Below, piece after piece: positions 26,387 to 34,732 of a stretch of 64,000 nucleotides of DNA; position 1 is the first letter of the stretch; every line of letters starts with the position of its first letter. The DNA lies in assembly GCA_021199355.1 (NCBI GenBank), contig JAJQIF010000029.1, forward strand, positions 1-64,000. Reading direction: 5' to 3'. Under the pieces are notes generated by a model. It had not been told where the DNA came from. It saw only the letters and a list, made by a program, of their open reading frames with translations, and made no database searches. The position numbers and the translations under genes were made by a program. This DNA is from Oscillospiraceae bacterium (GTDB taxonomy: Bacteria; Bacillota; Clostridia; Oscillospirales; Ruminococcaceae).

Positions 26387-26881
26387 CTACACCTCCACAA
26401 TGTAGCTTTCCACAAACGCTAATTCAGCCAGAGATGCATCTGTGCAGAATGCTATCTGGTTGTTGATTTTTTCGAATTTCAAACGCTCAACCGCATCCTC
26501 TTTTCGCATAATTCCCTGAACAACATAGGACACGGTCTCACCGACATTATCGTTTGCAATCTTTCCGATAACAATGTCGTATCCGTGCGTATAATTCACA
26601 TTGCTCCTGCACTGCACCACCATATCCAGCCAATCCAATGAAGCTTCTTTAAAAATCTTTTCTTTCAGAGTATTGCTTTCGCTCCACTTGTATATATTTA
26701 CGACAGCCTGTTCCCTTTTGCCGCTGTTTCGTGACAGAATCTTTGCACGCCGAATTGCCCATCGTTCAGCTTGTTCCTTTATATCAGTGGTGTAAAATGC
26801 AAATCCAAAGTCTCTGCCGATTTCACTTGTGACGATTTTCGGTTGCTGTATTTCCAAAGTTGTCCCGTGATACACTAACAT
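26387..26881 (-). CDS. DUF3990 family protein (ADP-ribosyltransferase-like fold)
   Basis: 164 aa. The N-terminus LVYHGTTLEI (His5) and GFAFYTTDIKEQAERWA (Tyr near 30) resemble the first two conserved positions of the H-Y-E type ADP-ribosyltransferase fold. A strand NQIAFCTDASLAEL near the end is typical of DUF3990. The family is therefore a candidate toxin or protein-modifying enzyme. It sits between two DUF3791 genes, overlapping the upstream one by 7 bp, as in a toxin-antitoxin unit. The enzyme activity is inferred from fold motifs only. Confidence 0.75.
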   Translation of the reverse strand: MLVYHGTTLEIQQPKIVTSEIGRDFGFAFYTTDIKEQAERWAIRRAKILSRNSGKREQAVVNIYKWSESNTLKEKIFKEASLDWLDMVVQCRSNVNYTHGYDIVIGKIANDNVGETVSYVVQGIMRKEDAVERLKFEKINNQIAFCTDASLAELAFVESYIVEV

Positions 26882-27078
26882 TTGCGATTGCCTCCCAGAT
26901 ACTGATCGATAAGCTGCATCATATACTCCATGCTCATGCCATGAAGGTCGTCATAATCGTCGCGAAGCATGTCGAGAACCTTTTCTTTCTTGAATAACTC
27001 ATACACTTTCTCACTCGGCTGATTTGTATGCTCTGCGTAATACTCAACACAGAATGACACAAACGACAATTTGCTCAT
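26875..27078 (-). CDS. DUF3791 family small protein
   Basis: 67 aa, start ATG 27078 preceded by GGAGG. Sequence SFCVEYYAEHTNQPSEKVYELFKK...MLRDDYDDLHGMSMEYMM follows the DUF3791 pattern (helical, YxxxLHG near the end). It is divergent from the 26173 copy, so the cassette carries two different DUF3791 proteins around one DUF3990. First gene of the cassette; overlaps the DUF3990 start by 7 bp. Confidence 0.7.
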   Translation of the reverse strand: MSKLSFVSFCVEYYAEHTNQPSEKVYELFKKEKVLDMLRDDYDDLHGMSMEYMMQLIDQYLGGNRKC

Positions 27079-27098
27079 TCGATCACCTCCAAGATAAC

Positions 27099-27126
27099 AT
27101 CATACTATTCTTATAGCTTACCACAA
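27099..27126 (-). promoter_or_regulatory. Probable promoter of the DUF3791/DUF3990 cassette
   Basis: Minus strand TTGTGG (plus 27121-27126), 16 bp, TATGAT (plus 27099-27104). Weak -35. It is the only reasonable match between 27079 and 27170. Confidence 0.4.
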
Positions 27127-27168
27127 AACCACGCATAAATCAAGCTTTCTTTCGGCTTTCAGCTCTTT

Positions 27169-27181
27169 GGTTTGCAACTTT
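27169..27181. repeat. 13-bp direct repeat, copy 2
   Basis: GGTTTGCAACTTT, identical to 26091-26103. Confidence 0.6.
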
Positions 27182-27197
27182 CCCGCCAAATTGTCCC

Positions 27198-27226
27198 TTG
27201 ACGATTCGGGAAAATACTACTATAAT
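27198..27226 (+). promoter_or_regulatory. Promoter of the thioesterase gene
   Basis: TTGACG (27198-27203), 17 bp, TATAAT (27221-27226); 31 bp before the ATG at 27257. Confidence 0.85.
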
Positions 27227-27256
27227 AAGATAAACAACTATTTTGGAGGGGTTATC

Positions 27257-27961
27257 ATGTATCGGATGAAGGGCGAAATCCGTTTCAGTGAGACGGACGA
27301 GCAGGGGCGGCTCAAGCTTGGGAGCCTCATCAACTATATGCAGGACTGCGTTATGCTTCACTCGGAATCGTTGGGAGTCGGGCTTGACTATCTCATAAAA
27401 AATCACCGTGCATGGCTTCTTTCGAGCTGGCAGGTTGTAATCGAGGACTGCCCGAAGCTCTACGACGAAATCACCGTCGAGACGAGACCCTATGAGTTCT
27501 CGAACTGCTACGGGCACCGCAACTTTATCGTTTCCGACAAGAGCGGCAAAACGCTTGTCAAGGCAAATTCAATCTGGGTTTACGTCAACACCGAAACCGG
27601 CAGACCGGCGAGACCTCCGGAGGAGGAGAAAGCCGCCTACAGTCTGGACGAGAGAATCGAGATGGACTATGCTCCGAGAAAGCTTAGCTTGCCGGACAAC
27701 ATGACTCCGGTTGCTCCGATTCCCGTAAGAGCGGACGATATCGACCTCAATCACCATGTCAACAACGCCCGTTATATCGAGATTGCCCTTGGACTCATGC
27801 CTGACATTTCCGATATCCACGAGCTTAGGGTCGAATACAAGCGTCAGGCGCACCTCGGCGACACTATCTATCCGAAGATTGCGACTGTCGACAACAGCTG
27901 TTTCGTGGATTTGACGGATGCGGACGGGAAGACTTATACTTCCGTGCAGGTTATTTCGTGA
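27257..27961 (+). CDS. Acyl-ACP thioesterase (FAT family)
   Basis: 234 aa, ATG 27257 after TTTTGGAGGG. Two hotdog domains: the first has the helix with MQDCVMLHSESLGVG and WLLSSWQVVIEDCP, the second begins near residue 150 with the catalytic-type motif DIDLNHHVNNARYIE. It should release free fatty acids from acyl carrier protein in the cytoplasm, setting chain length. Monocistronic: own promoter, strong terminator 10 bp after the stop. The family is common in Clostridia. The gene is usually annotated as acyl-ACP thioesterase without a symbol. Confidence 0.9.
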   Translation: MYRMKGEIRFSETDEQGRLKLGSLINYMQDCVMLHSESLGVGLDYLIKNHRAWLLSSWQVVIEDCPKLYDEITVETRPYEFSNCYGHRNFIVSDKSGKTLVKANSIWVYVNTETGRPARPPEEEKAAYSLDERIEMDYAPRKLSLPDNMTPVAPIPVRADDIDLNHHVNNARYIEIALGLMPDISDIHELRVEYKRQAHLGDTIYPKIATVDNSCFVDLTDADGKTYTSVQVIS

Positions 27962-27970
27962 TTTGTGCGC

Positions 27971-28007
27971 AAAAAAGAGCCCCCACACGGCGTGGGAGCT
28001 CTTTTTT
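27971..28007. terminator. Bidirectional terminator
   Basis: AAAAAAGAGC and GCTCTTTTTT enclose CCCAC/GTGGG arms. T runs are present on both strands. It serves the thioesterase gene and the convergent ferredoxin gene. Confidence 0.9.
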
Positions 28008-28016
28008 AAGTACTGA

Positions 28017-28187
28017 TTATTCCTCTACGGGTGCGCCTACGGGGCATACTGCCTGGCAGTTGCCGCAGGAGATGCAGGTATCGGGATCGATAACATAGGT
28101 CTCGTCGCCCTCGGTGATAGCCTCAACGGGGCATTCTGCTGCGCAAGCACCGCACTTAACACACTCTTCAGTGATTCTGTAAGCCAT
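28017..28187 (-). CDS. 2[4Fe-4S] ferredoxin
   Basis: 56 aa from ATG 28187 after GGAGGAAAC. Two classical cluster motifs, CVKCGACAAECP (residues 9-20) and CISCGNCQAVCP (38-49), typical of the clostridial low-potential ferredoxin. It carries electrons for the anaerobic metabolism, possibly including the ferredoxin-linked glutamate synthase and the FTR-like protein elsewhere in the window; that link is inferred. Own promoter at 28294-28321. Confidence 0.95.
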   Translation of the reverse strand: MAYRITEECVKCGACAAECPVEAITEGDETYVIDPDTCISCGNCQAVCPVGAPVEE

Positions 28188-28237
28188 TGTAGTTTCCTCC
28201 TTGATAATTTTTTGGAAGTGACCGAGTGCCGACATAG

Positions 28238-28289
28238 GCACCGCCCATAGGCACTGCCCATAGGCACCGCCCATCGACACCGCTCATAC
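28238..28289. repeat. 13-bp tandem repeats in the ferredoxin leader
   Basis: GCACCGCCCATAG-like unit three times in a row (28238-28250, 28251-28263, 28264-28276) with a degenerate unit on each side. It lies in the transcribed leader between the promoter and the ferredoxin start. Confidence 0.75.
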
Positions 28290-28293
28290 ATAT

Positions 28294-28321
28294 ATCATAG
28301 CACATTTTCAGAAAAATACAA
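28294..28321 (-). promoter_or_regulatory. Promoter of the ferredoxin gene
   Basis: Minus strand TTGTAT (plus 28316-28321), 16 bp, TATGAT (plus 28294-28299). It gives a leader of about 100 nt that carries the 13-bp repeats. Confidence 0.65.
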
Positions 28322-28352
28322 GATTAAATTTTGTCAGTTTGGCGATTTCGAG

Positions 28353-28381
28353 TTGAAAATATGAATTTTATATGCTACAAT
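28353..28381 (+). promoter_or_regulatory. Promoter of the rodA-galK-trmB genes
   Basis: TTGAAA (28353-28358), 17 bp, TACAAT (28376-28381) with TGC before the -10. Divergent from the ferredoxin promoter, 31 bp apart. Confidence 0.8.
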
Positions 28382-28413
28382 AAGCACAGCTAAGATTGAA
28401 AGAAGGAGGTTAT

Positions 28414-29577
28414 ATGCTCAAAAATGCTCTTTCCGCAGTGTTAAGATATCTGCGGAGGCTCGACAAGCTGTTACTTCTGTTGGTTCTTGCATGCTGTTCG
28501 CTCGGGATACTTCTTCTTTACTCGCTCATGGTGAACAGCGAAACCCAGACAATCACCAACGCCGCCATCAGCTCGTCGACCGTAAAAACCCAATTTTTCG
28601 CCGCATTGGTCGGCATAATCATATCGCTGTTTTTAGCGGCACTCGACTACAGAAAATTCTCAAAGCTCTGGTTCATATATCTGCCCATAACAATCGGGCT
28701 GACGCTTCTTACATTCACAAGCCTCGGCACCTCGGGACTCGAGGGCTCGGACGATCAGGCGTGGATAATGATTGGTTCGTTCAGCCTGCAACCGTCGGAG
28801 TTCTTAAAAATTGCATTCATCCTTTCGCTGTCCTATCACTGCTATAAGACAAAGGACTTCTTCAATAACCCCTTAAATATTCTTGCCCTCTGCGCTCATG
28901 CCGCAATCCCGATTGCTTTAATCATGCTACAGGGCGACGACGGCACGGCTATCGTATTCGTCGTGATATTCTTAGCGATTGTATTCGCCGCCGGAATTTC
29001 GTGGAAATATATCCTGGGAGCGTGTGTTGCCACGCCGATTGTGTTCTATTTACTCTGGAACTTCTATCTGCAACCGGTACATAAGAACCGAATACTTGCA
29101 ATCATCAATCCGGCGGAATATGCAACCGAGGACTCGCTCTATCAGGTCAACAAGTCGCTCATCGCCATCGGCTCGGGGCAGTTGACGGGAAAGGGGCTCT
29201 TCGGCGGGGATTATTCCTATGTTCCCGTCTGCCACAGCGACTTTATCTTCTCCTATGCCGGGCAGACGCTCGGCTATATCGGGTGCCTCACGATAGTGAT
29301 TCTTCTGGGGCTCGTGTGCTTCAGAATTCTCGGGAACAGTCTCAGGGCTTCCGATACATTGGGCAGGTGCATCTGCATGGGCGTCTTTGCCTATTTGTTC
29401 ATCCACTGCGTTCTCAATATCGGCATGTGCGTCGGGGTTACGCCTGTCATCGGGATTCCGCTCCCCTTCTTCTCTGCGGGAGGCTCTTCTATGCTCTCGA
29501 TCACCGTCGCGATGGGGCTCGTGATGAGCGTCCACTTCCACAGTGCCAAATATGATACTCTATTTAAAAAGAAATAA
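28414..29577 (+). CDS. FtsW/RodA/SpoVE family peptidoglycan glycosyltransferase
   Basis: 387 aa, ATG 28414 directly after GAAGGAGG. Ten or so hydrophobic helices. Family landmarks: the ALDYRKF loop, the large loop with QPSEFLKIAFI, NRILAIINPAEYATEDSLYQVNKSLIAIGSG, and the end motif GIPLPFFSAGGSSML. SEDS proteins polymerise lipid II into glycan strands, with a class B penicillin-binding protein as partner; none is encoded here. RodA versus FtsW cannot be settled from context, but the sequence resembles the RodA branch. galK follows 17 bp after the stop. Confidence 0.9.
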   Translation: MLKNALSAVLRYLRRLDKLLLLLVLACCSLGILLLYSLMVNSETQTITNAAISSSTVKTQFFAALVGIIISLFLAALDYRKFSKLWFIYLPITIGLTLLTFTSLGTSGLEGSDDQAWIMIGSFSLQPSEFLKIAFILSLSYHCYKTKDFFNNPLNILALCAHAAIPIALIMLQGDDGTAIVFVVIFLAIVFAAGISWKYILGACVATPIVFYLLWNFYLQPVHKNRILAIINPAEYATEDSLYQVNKSLIAIGSGQLTGKGLFGGDYSYVPVCHSDFIFSYAGQTLGYIGCLTIVILLGLVCFRILGNSLRASDTLGRCICMGVFAYLFIHCVLNIGMCVGVTPVIGIPLPFFSAGGSSMLSITVAMGLVMSVHFHSAKYDTLFKKK

Positions 29578-29594
29578 GAAACGAGGAAACAAAC

Positions 29595-30821
29595 ATGAGT
29601 AAAACTTCTTTTGAACAGCTCTACCCAACAGACGCAAAGGCACGCTTCGAACACGTCGAGAGCGAATTCGAGGCACTCTTCAAATATCCGGCAACCCGAT
29701 TCTTCTCGGCTCCCGGGCGTACGGAGATTTGCGGAAACCACACCGACCACAACCGTGGACGCGTCGTTGCGGCGGCGGTAAACCTTGACGTTATGGCGGC
29801 TGTAAAGCCTCAGACCGACGGGGTTATCACAATCAAGTCGGAGGGCTTTCCCATCGACACCGTAGACACCCGCAACCTTGACGTTCACGAAAGTGAGAAG
29901 AACACTTCGGCTTCGCTTATCCGCGGCGTCTGCATGGGTCTTAAGAACCGCGGCTACAAAATCGGCGGCTTCACTGCTTATACCCAGTCGAACGTTCTGA
30001 AGGGCTCGGGGCTTTCTTCTTCGGCGGCTTTTGAGGTGCTTATCGTCACTATTCTCAGTCACCTCTACAACGACGGCTCAGTTTCCGACATCGAGGCGGC
30101 GCAGATTGCGCAGTACGCCGAGAACGTCTACTTTGGCAAGCCCTCGGGACTTATGGACCAGATGGCATCGTCGGTCGGAGGAGTTGTAGGAATCGACTTT
30201 GAGAATCTCGAGAATCCCGTTGTCAAGGCGCTTTCACTCGACCTCAGCAAGTACGGCTACAGCATCTGCATAGTCGACACCAAGGGCAACCACGCTCACA
30301 TGACCCCCGAATATGCCGCAGTTCCGGCTGAGATGAAGGCTGTTGCGGGAATGCTCGGCAAGGAAGTTTTAAGAGAGCTCACCAGAGACGACGTTATAAA
30401 CAATCTCCCGAAGCTCAGAGAGATTCTGGGCGACAGAGCCGTGCTTCGTTCGCTCCACTTCTTCGATGAGAACGAGAGAGTGGACGAGCTCGTCAAGGCT
30501 CTTGAAGGCGGCGACTTCGACAAGTTCCTCGAGGTTATAAAGGCTTCCGGAAACAGCTCCTATAAGTACCTCCAGAATGTATACGCTTCCTCCGTTCCGA
30601 CCGAGCAGGGCGTTTCCTTGGGGCTTTACATGAGCGAAAGGCTTCTTTCCGGCAAGGGTGCCACCAGAGTTCACGGCGGAGGCTTTGCCGGAACGATTCA
30701 GGCGTTTGTGCCGGACGACATGCTCGAAGAATACAAAGCCGGCATGGAGAAGATTTTCGGCGAAGGAAGCTGTTATGCTCTTAAGATCCGTCCCGTCGGC
30801 GGAACCGAGGTAATCCTGTAA
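29595..30821 (+). CDS. galK: Galactokinase
   Basis: 408 aa GHMP kinase. Galactokinase signature GRTEICGNHTDHNRG at residues 41-55, ATP-binding KGSGLSSSAAFEVL near 136-149, and the C-terminal GHMP motif VHGGGFAGTIQAF. Phosphorylates galactose to galactose-1-phosphate in the Leloir pathway. Other Leloir genes are absent here. The GH53 galactanase at 42.2-44.2 kb is a plausible source of galactose. SD AACGAGGAAAC precedes the ATG. Probably co-transcribed with the rodA-like gene and trmB. Confidence 0.95.
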   Translation: MSKTSFEQLYPTDAKARFEHVESEFEALFKYPATRFFSAPGRTEICGNHTDHNRGRVVAAAVNLDVMAAVKPQTDGVITIKSEGFPIDTVDTRNLDVHESEKNTSASLIRGVCMGLKNRGYKIGGFTAYTQSNVLKGSGLSSSAAFEVLIVTILSHLYNDGSVSDIEAAQIAQYAENVYFGKPSGLMDQMASSVGGVVGIDFENLENPVVKALSLDLSKYGYSICIVDTKGNHAHMTPEYAAVPAEMKAVAGMLGKEVLRELTRDDVINNLPKLREILGDRAVLRSLHFFDENERVDELVKALEGGDFDKFLEVIKASGNSSYKYLQNVYASSVPTEQGVSLGLYMSERLLSGKGATRVHGGGFAGTIQAFVPDDMLEEYKAGMEKIFGEGSCYALKIRPVGGTEVIL

Positions 30822-30822
30822 C

Positions 30823-31512
30823 ATGCGAATGAGAAAAAAGGCACATCTTGAGGAAAGGCTCGAGAAGTGCATCGAAACCGGCAAGCTCATCATCCTTAAC
30901 TGCGAGGACAGGAACTTTGTAACCTCTGTTGAAAAGAAAGAGTATCTCGATCTCCCTGCCCTTTTCGGAAACGACAACCCTATCATCATGGAAATCGGTT
31001 GCGGCAAGGGGCAGTTCGCAAGGGAGCTCGCCAAGCGTGAGCCGGGACTCAATATCCTCGCGATAGAGAAGACCTCGAACGTCATCGTCGAAGCGGCTGA
31101 AAAGGCTATTGCGGAAAAGATTCCGAACCTGATTCTCCTTCGGGCTGATGCGAACTATCTCGAGAAGTTCATCCCTGATAATTCGATTTCGGGGCTATAT
31201 CTCAATTTCAGCTGTCCGTATCCCAAGAAGAGCTATGCCGTTCACAGATTGACCCACCGCAACTTTCTTAAAATCTATGACAAGCTCTTAAAGCCGGATG
31301 CGGGAATATTCCAGAAAACCGACAATCGGGAATTCTTCGAGTTTTCGATTCAGGAATTCTCGGAGTATGGATTCATACTCAGAAACGTGAGCCTCGATTT
31401 ACATCACAGCGACTTCGAGGGGAACATCGTAACCGAGTATGAGCAGAGATTTTCGGAGATGGGGCTTCCCATCTATCGGCTCGAGGCTTGGAAGCGTCAG
31501 GGTCTTGTATAA
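30823..31512 (+). CDS. trmB: tRNA (guanine-N7-)-methyltransferase
   Basis: 229 aa. Rossmann-type SAM site MEIGCGKGQFARELAKREPG near residues 54-73, then LLRADANYLEKFIPDNSISGLYLNFSCPYPKKSY, where the conserved FPDPWPK of TrmB is replaced by SCPYPKK. Methylates G46 of tRNA. The C-terminal part (TDNREFFEFSIQEF) is typical. The start lies one base after the galK stop and there is no room for another promoter. Confidence 0.93.
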   Translation: MRMRKKAHLEERLEKCIETGKLIILNCEDRNFVTSVEKKEYLDLPALFGNDNPIIMEIGCGKGQFARELAKREPGLNILAIEKTSNVIVEAAEKAIAEKIPNLILLRADANYLEKFIPDNSISGLYLNFSCPYPKKSYAVHRLTHRNFLKIYDKLLKPDAGIFQKTDNREFFEFSIQEFSEYGFILRNVSLDLHHSDFEGNIVTEYEQRFSEMGLPIYRLEAWKRQGLV

Positions 31513-31519
31513 ATTTTCC

Positions 31520-31548
31520 TTGACAAGTTCCCCGCGACAGTGTATATT
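31520..31548 (+). promoter_or_regulatory. Promoter of the tctCBA operon
   Basis: TTGACA (31520-31525), 17 bp, TATATT (31543-31548), 8 bp after the trmB stop and about 80 bp before tctC. Confidence 0.8.
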
Positions 31549-31625
31549 TATATGTAGAAATATTGTCCACGATATGGGCATATTGTAATTTCAAAAACAA
31601 AAAAATCACCCATGGAGGAAAGACT

Positions 31626-32579
31626 ATGAAGAAATTTATCTCACTGCTCTTAGCGGCAGTAATGCTCCTGAGCCTCGTCGGCTGTGGAAGCACATCGACA
31701 GGCGAGTATCCCGACGGGGATATCGAAATCATCATCCCCTATAAGGTCGGCGGAACGACTGACCTGGCGGTAAGAGGCGTTCTTGACGCTATCCCTGAGG
31801 ATGTTCTGAGCGTTGACATCACCGTCACCAACACAGTCGGCGGCTCGGGTCTTATCGGAACCGAGGAATTCATGCAAGCTGACGCTGACGGCTATACCCT
31901 GGGACTTCTTAACTGTGACCTCGTTCTCAACTATGTCACCGGCGCCACCGAAATCAACCCGATGGAAGACATGATTGCCCTCGGGTGCGTTGAGCAGGAC
32001 CCCTATTTCCTCCTTGCCGCTCAGAATGACAATTTCTCTACATTTGCGGAGTTCATCTCCTATGCCGAGGCTAATCCCGGCGAGCTCGTTGTAGGCGTTA
32101 CCGGCGTCGGAACCATTCCGAACCTTCTCGGAACCATCCTTACAACAGCAGGTCTTGACGTTCTCGTCGTTCCTTACGACTCTGCTCCCGACGCTATCGC
32201 CGCAGTTCTGGCGGGAGAGTCAGACATCTGCATCTCGGCTATGGCATCAGCCGCAGGTAACCTCGAGTCAGGCGACCTCATTGCTATCGCCGCCACCTCT
32301 TCGGCACGCTCCGAGACCTTGCCCGACGTTCCCACAATGGCAGAGACTGACGACAGATTCGCGGATGTAAACCTCCTGAGCTGGATTATGATTGCCGTTC
32401 CTGCGGGAACCGACGACGAAATCGTCGATTTCTGGAAGTCGGCTATTGCGGACGCTGTCGCCTCCGACGACTATGCGGAAACAAGAGAGAGCTTCTATTT
32501 CGAGTCGATTACTCTTACCGCCGATGACCTCGACGACTTTGTAAACGAACAGGCTGATTACTACAAGACACTGACCTGA
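31626..32579 (+). CDS. tctC: Tripartite tricarboxylate transporter substrate-binding lipoprotein (TctC/Bug family)
   Basis: 317 aa, ATG 31626 after CATGGAGG. Signal peptide with lipobox LVGC (Cys20). Bug-type fold: IIIPYKVGGTTDLAVR near the start (carboxylate-binding loop), VGGSGLIGTEEFMQ, PYDSAPDAIAAVLAGESDI. It binds a carboxylate outside the cell for the TctAB permease encoded just downstream. The ligand (citrate, another carboxylate or aromatic acid) cannot be read from the sequence. Confidence 0.92.
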   Translation: MKKFISLLLAAVMLLSLVGCGSTSTGEYPDGDIEIIIPYKVGGTTDLAVRGVLDAIPEDVLSVDITVTNTVGGSGLIGTEEFMQADADGYTLGLLNCDLVLNYVTGATEINPMEDMIALGCVEQDPYFLLAAQNDNFSTFAEFISYAEANPGELVVGVTGVGTIPNLLGTILTTAGLDVLVVPYDSAPDAIAAVLAGESDICISAMASAAGNLESGDLIAIAATSSARSETLPDVPTMAETDDRFADVNLLSWIMIAVPAGTDDEIVDFWKSAIADAVASDDYAETRESFYFESITLTADDLDDFVNEQADYYKTLT

Positions 32580-32580
32580 T

Positions 32581-33099
32581 ATGAAAAAGTATGATATCGG
32601 TGTCTCGATAGTTCTGATTTTAATTTCGATATATATGATGGTGACCGCCTCGGGCTATAACGAGGCGGTCAGCGGCACAGCTATGGGTCCGGGAGTCTGG
32701 GTTATCATCCTCTGCGTTATCATGATAATCCTTTCGGCGATTCTTCTTTTGCGTGCCCTGTTTGGGGACAAGCTGAAAAGCATGATGCAGAAGAAGTCAG
32801 AAGCCGCCGAAGCTCCTGAAGCTACGGCAGAAGCCGTTCCCGAAAAAATCTTCGACTTCAAGTCCCCCGGCATGAAGAGGCTTTACATAACCTTCGGAGT
32901 GCTGGCGGTATTCGTCCTGCTTCTTGAGCTCTTCGGATTCTATATTGCGGTGGCGTTCTTACTGCCGGCGATAATGGCTATCTTCGGCGAACGAAGATGG
33001 TGGATGATGCTCGCAGTCACCGCAGGAGCGCTTCTGTTCATATATGTCGTGTTTGTTTTATTCCTTAGCATCCGCCTGCCGCAAGGCATCATCTTCTGA
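32581..33099 (+). CDS. tctB: Tripartite tricarboxylate transporter small membrane subunit (TctB)
   Basis: 172 aa with four hydrophobic helices (about 5-22, 40-60, 100-120 and 130-165) and a charged cytoplasmic loop at 65-90, as usual for TctB. The start is one base after the tctC stop. Accessory subunit of the TctA permease. Confidence 0.88.
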   Translation: MKKYDIGVSIVLILISIYMMVTASGYNEAVSGTAMGPGVWVIILCVIMIILSAILLLRALFGDKLKSMMQKKSEAAEAPEATAEAVPEKIFDFKSPGMKRLYITFGVLAVFVLLLELFGFYIAVAFLLPAIMAIFGERRWWMMLAVTAGALLFIYVVFVLFLSIRLPQGIIF

Positions 33100-33116
33100 A
33101 CGCGTGAGGTAACAAA

Positions 33117-34622
33117 ATGCTTTCATCTTTACTTTCAGCAATTTCAACCGTCTTCACGCCGTTCAATCTCCTGCTCACGTTTGTCGGAGCGTTTTTCGGA
33201 GTGTTTATAGGTGCGATGCCCGGGCTCACCTCGATTATGGGCTTGAGCCTTCTTTTGCCGCTTACTCTCACTTTTGAGGGCAACAGCGGAATCCTGATGC
33301 TACTCGGAGTCTTCTGCGGCTTCATTTACGGCGGTTCAATAACCGCCATTCTCATTAAAACTCCCGGAACGGCGAACTCAGCCGCAACCGTCCTCGACGG
33401 CTATCCTCTGGCTCAGAAGGGCGAGGCAGCCAAGGCTCTCGGAGTTTCAACATTCGCTTCCACATTCGGAGGCATATTCAGTGCAATTATGCTCCTCTGG
33501 ACGGCTCCGCTTCTCTCAAAGGTTGCTCTGTCGTTCACATCTCCCGAATACTTCGCTCTCGCCGTTTTCGGAATCAGCATGGTCACCTCCCTTTCTTCGA
33601 AAAACATCCTGAAAGGGCTTATCAGTGCGGTTATCGGGCTCATGCTTGCGACCGTCGGAATGGACAGCCTGACCGGTGCGAAGAGGTTCACTTTTGATTC
33701 TACATATCTCCTCGGCGGAATTGCGATGGTTCCGGTTTTAATCGGGCTCTACGCATTCTCGCAGGGGCTTTCGAATATCGTCGAGGGGAACAAGGTGCCC
33801 GTCAAGTCGAAGGAGAAAATCAAGCACACCTTCCCCACTCCAAAAATTATCAAGAAGATTATGCCGACGGTTCTTCGGTCGGGCATTATTGGCACCGTAA
33901 TCGGCGCAATTCCCGGCACCGGCGGCGACATCGCCTGCTGGACTGCTTATAACGAGACGAAGCGTTGGGACAAGCACCCGGAGGAGTTCGGCACCGGCAG
34001 AGTCGAGGGCGTTGCGGCTCCCGAAGCGGCAAACAACGCCATCTCGGGCGGTGCTCTGATTCCCCTTCTGACGCTCGGCATCCCCGGAGACGCCGGAACG
34101 GCAATCATGCTCGGAGCTCTCATGATGCAAGGAATCGTCCCCGGACCGCTTCTCTTCACGTCCGAGCAGGAAAAGGTCTATATCATCATCGTCGGGCTTT
34201 TCGTCGCGAACATCTTCATGGGCATAATCGGCTTCAGCGGAATCCGGCTCTTTGCGAAGATTTCCGCAGTCAGCACCAGATTCTTAACGCCGATTGTGTT
34301 CGTATTCTGCATTGTCGGAACCTATGCCCTCAATTCAAACGTAAACGACATTTTCCTGATGTTTATCGTGGGAATACTTGCATACTTCCTGCAGAAGCTT
34401 GACTTCCCGATGCCGCCGATTGTCCTTAGGCTCATCCTCGGCAGTACGCTTGAAAAGAATCTCCAGAGAACGCTTATCTTAAGCGACGGAGACTTCTCGA
34501 TCTTCCTTCAGAGACCGATTGCACTGTGCCTCCTCATCGCCGCCTTTGCGTCGATATTTGTCCCGCCGGTTATCAATCTTGTTAAGAAGAGAAGGGCGAA
34601 GAAAGCGGCTGTGGCGGAATAA
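33117..34622 (+). CDS. tctA: Tripartite tricarboxylate transporter large permease (TctA)
   Basis: 501 aa, about 11-12 helices. Family motifs: GAMPGLTSIMGLSLLLPLTL at the first re-entrant loop, KTPGTANSAATVLDGYPLAQKGEA, and the internal repeat GAIPGTGGDIACWTAYNETK and GIPGDAGTAIMLGAL. It catalyses ion-driven uptake of the solute delivered by TctC. Followed by a strong terminator at 34671-34701. The short AT stretch 34629-34661 before it is an ATAAATAT-type repeat. Confidence 0.93.
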   Translation: MLSSLLSAISTVFTPFNLLLTFVGAFFGVFIGAMPGLTSIMGLSLLLPLTLTFEGNSGILMLLGVFCGFIYGGSITAILIKTPGTANSAATVLDGYPLAQKGEAAKALGVSTFASTFGGIFSAIMLLWTAPLLSKVALSFTSPEYFALAVFGISMVTSLSSKNILKGLISAVIGLMLATVGMDSLTGAKRFTFDSTYLLGGIAMVPVLIGLYAFSQGLSNIVEGNKVPVKSKEKIKHTFPTPKIIKKIMPTVLRSGIIGTVIGAIPGTGGDIACWTAYNETKRWDKHPEEFGTGRVEGVAAPEAANNAISGGALIPLLTLGIPGDAGTAIMLGALMMQGIVPGPLLFTSEQEKVYIIIVGLFVANIFMGIIGFSGIRLFAKISAVSTRFLTPIVFVFCIVGTYALNSNVNDIFLMFIVGILAYFLQKLDFPMPPIVLRLILGSTLEKNLQRTLILSDGDFSIFLQRPIALCLLIAAFASIFVPPVINLVKKRRAKKAAVAE

Positions 34623-34670
34623 AACCGAATATAAATATATAAATATAAATATATAAACATAAAGGAGAAC

Positions 34671-34701
34671 GCCGACCGGTTTTTAGAACCGGTCGGCTTT
34701 T
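34671..34701 (+). terminator. Terminator of the tctCBA operon
   Basis: GCCGACCGGTT pairs perfectly with AACCGGTCGGC around TTTAG and is followed by TTTT. Confidence 0.9.
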
Positions 34702-34732
34702 GTGAAATGTGTATAAAAGTGGAGTGGCAATC

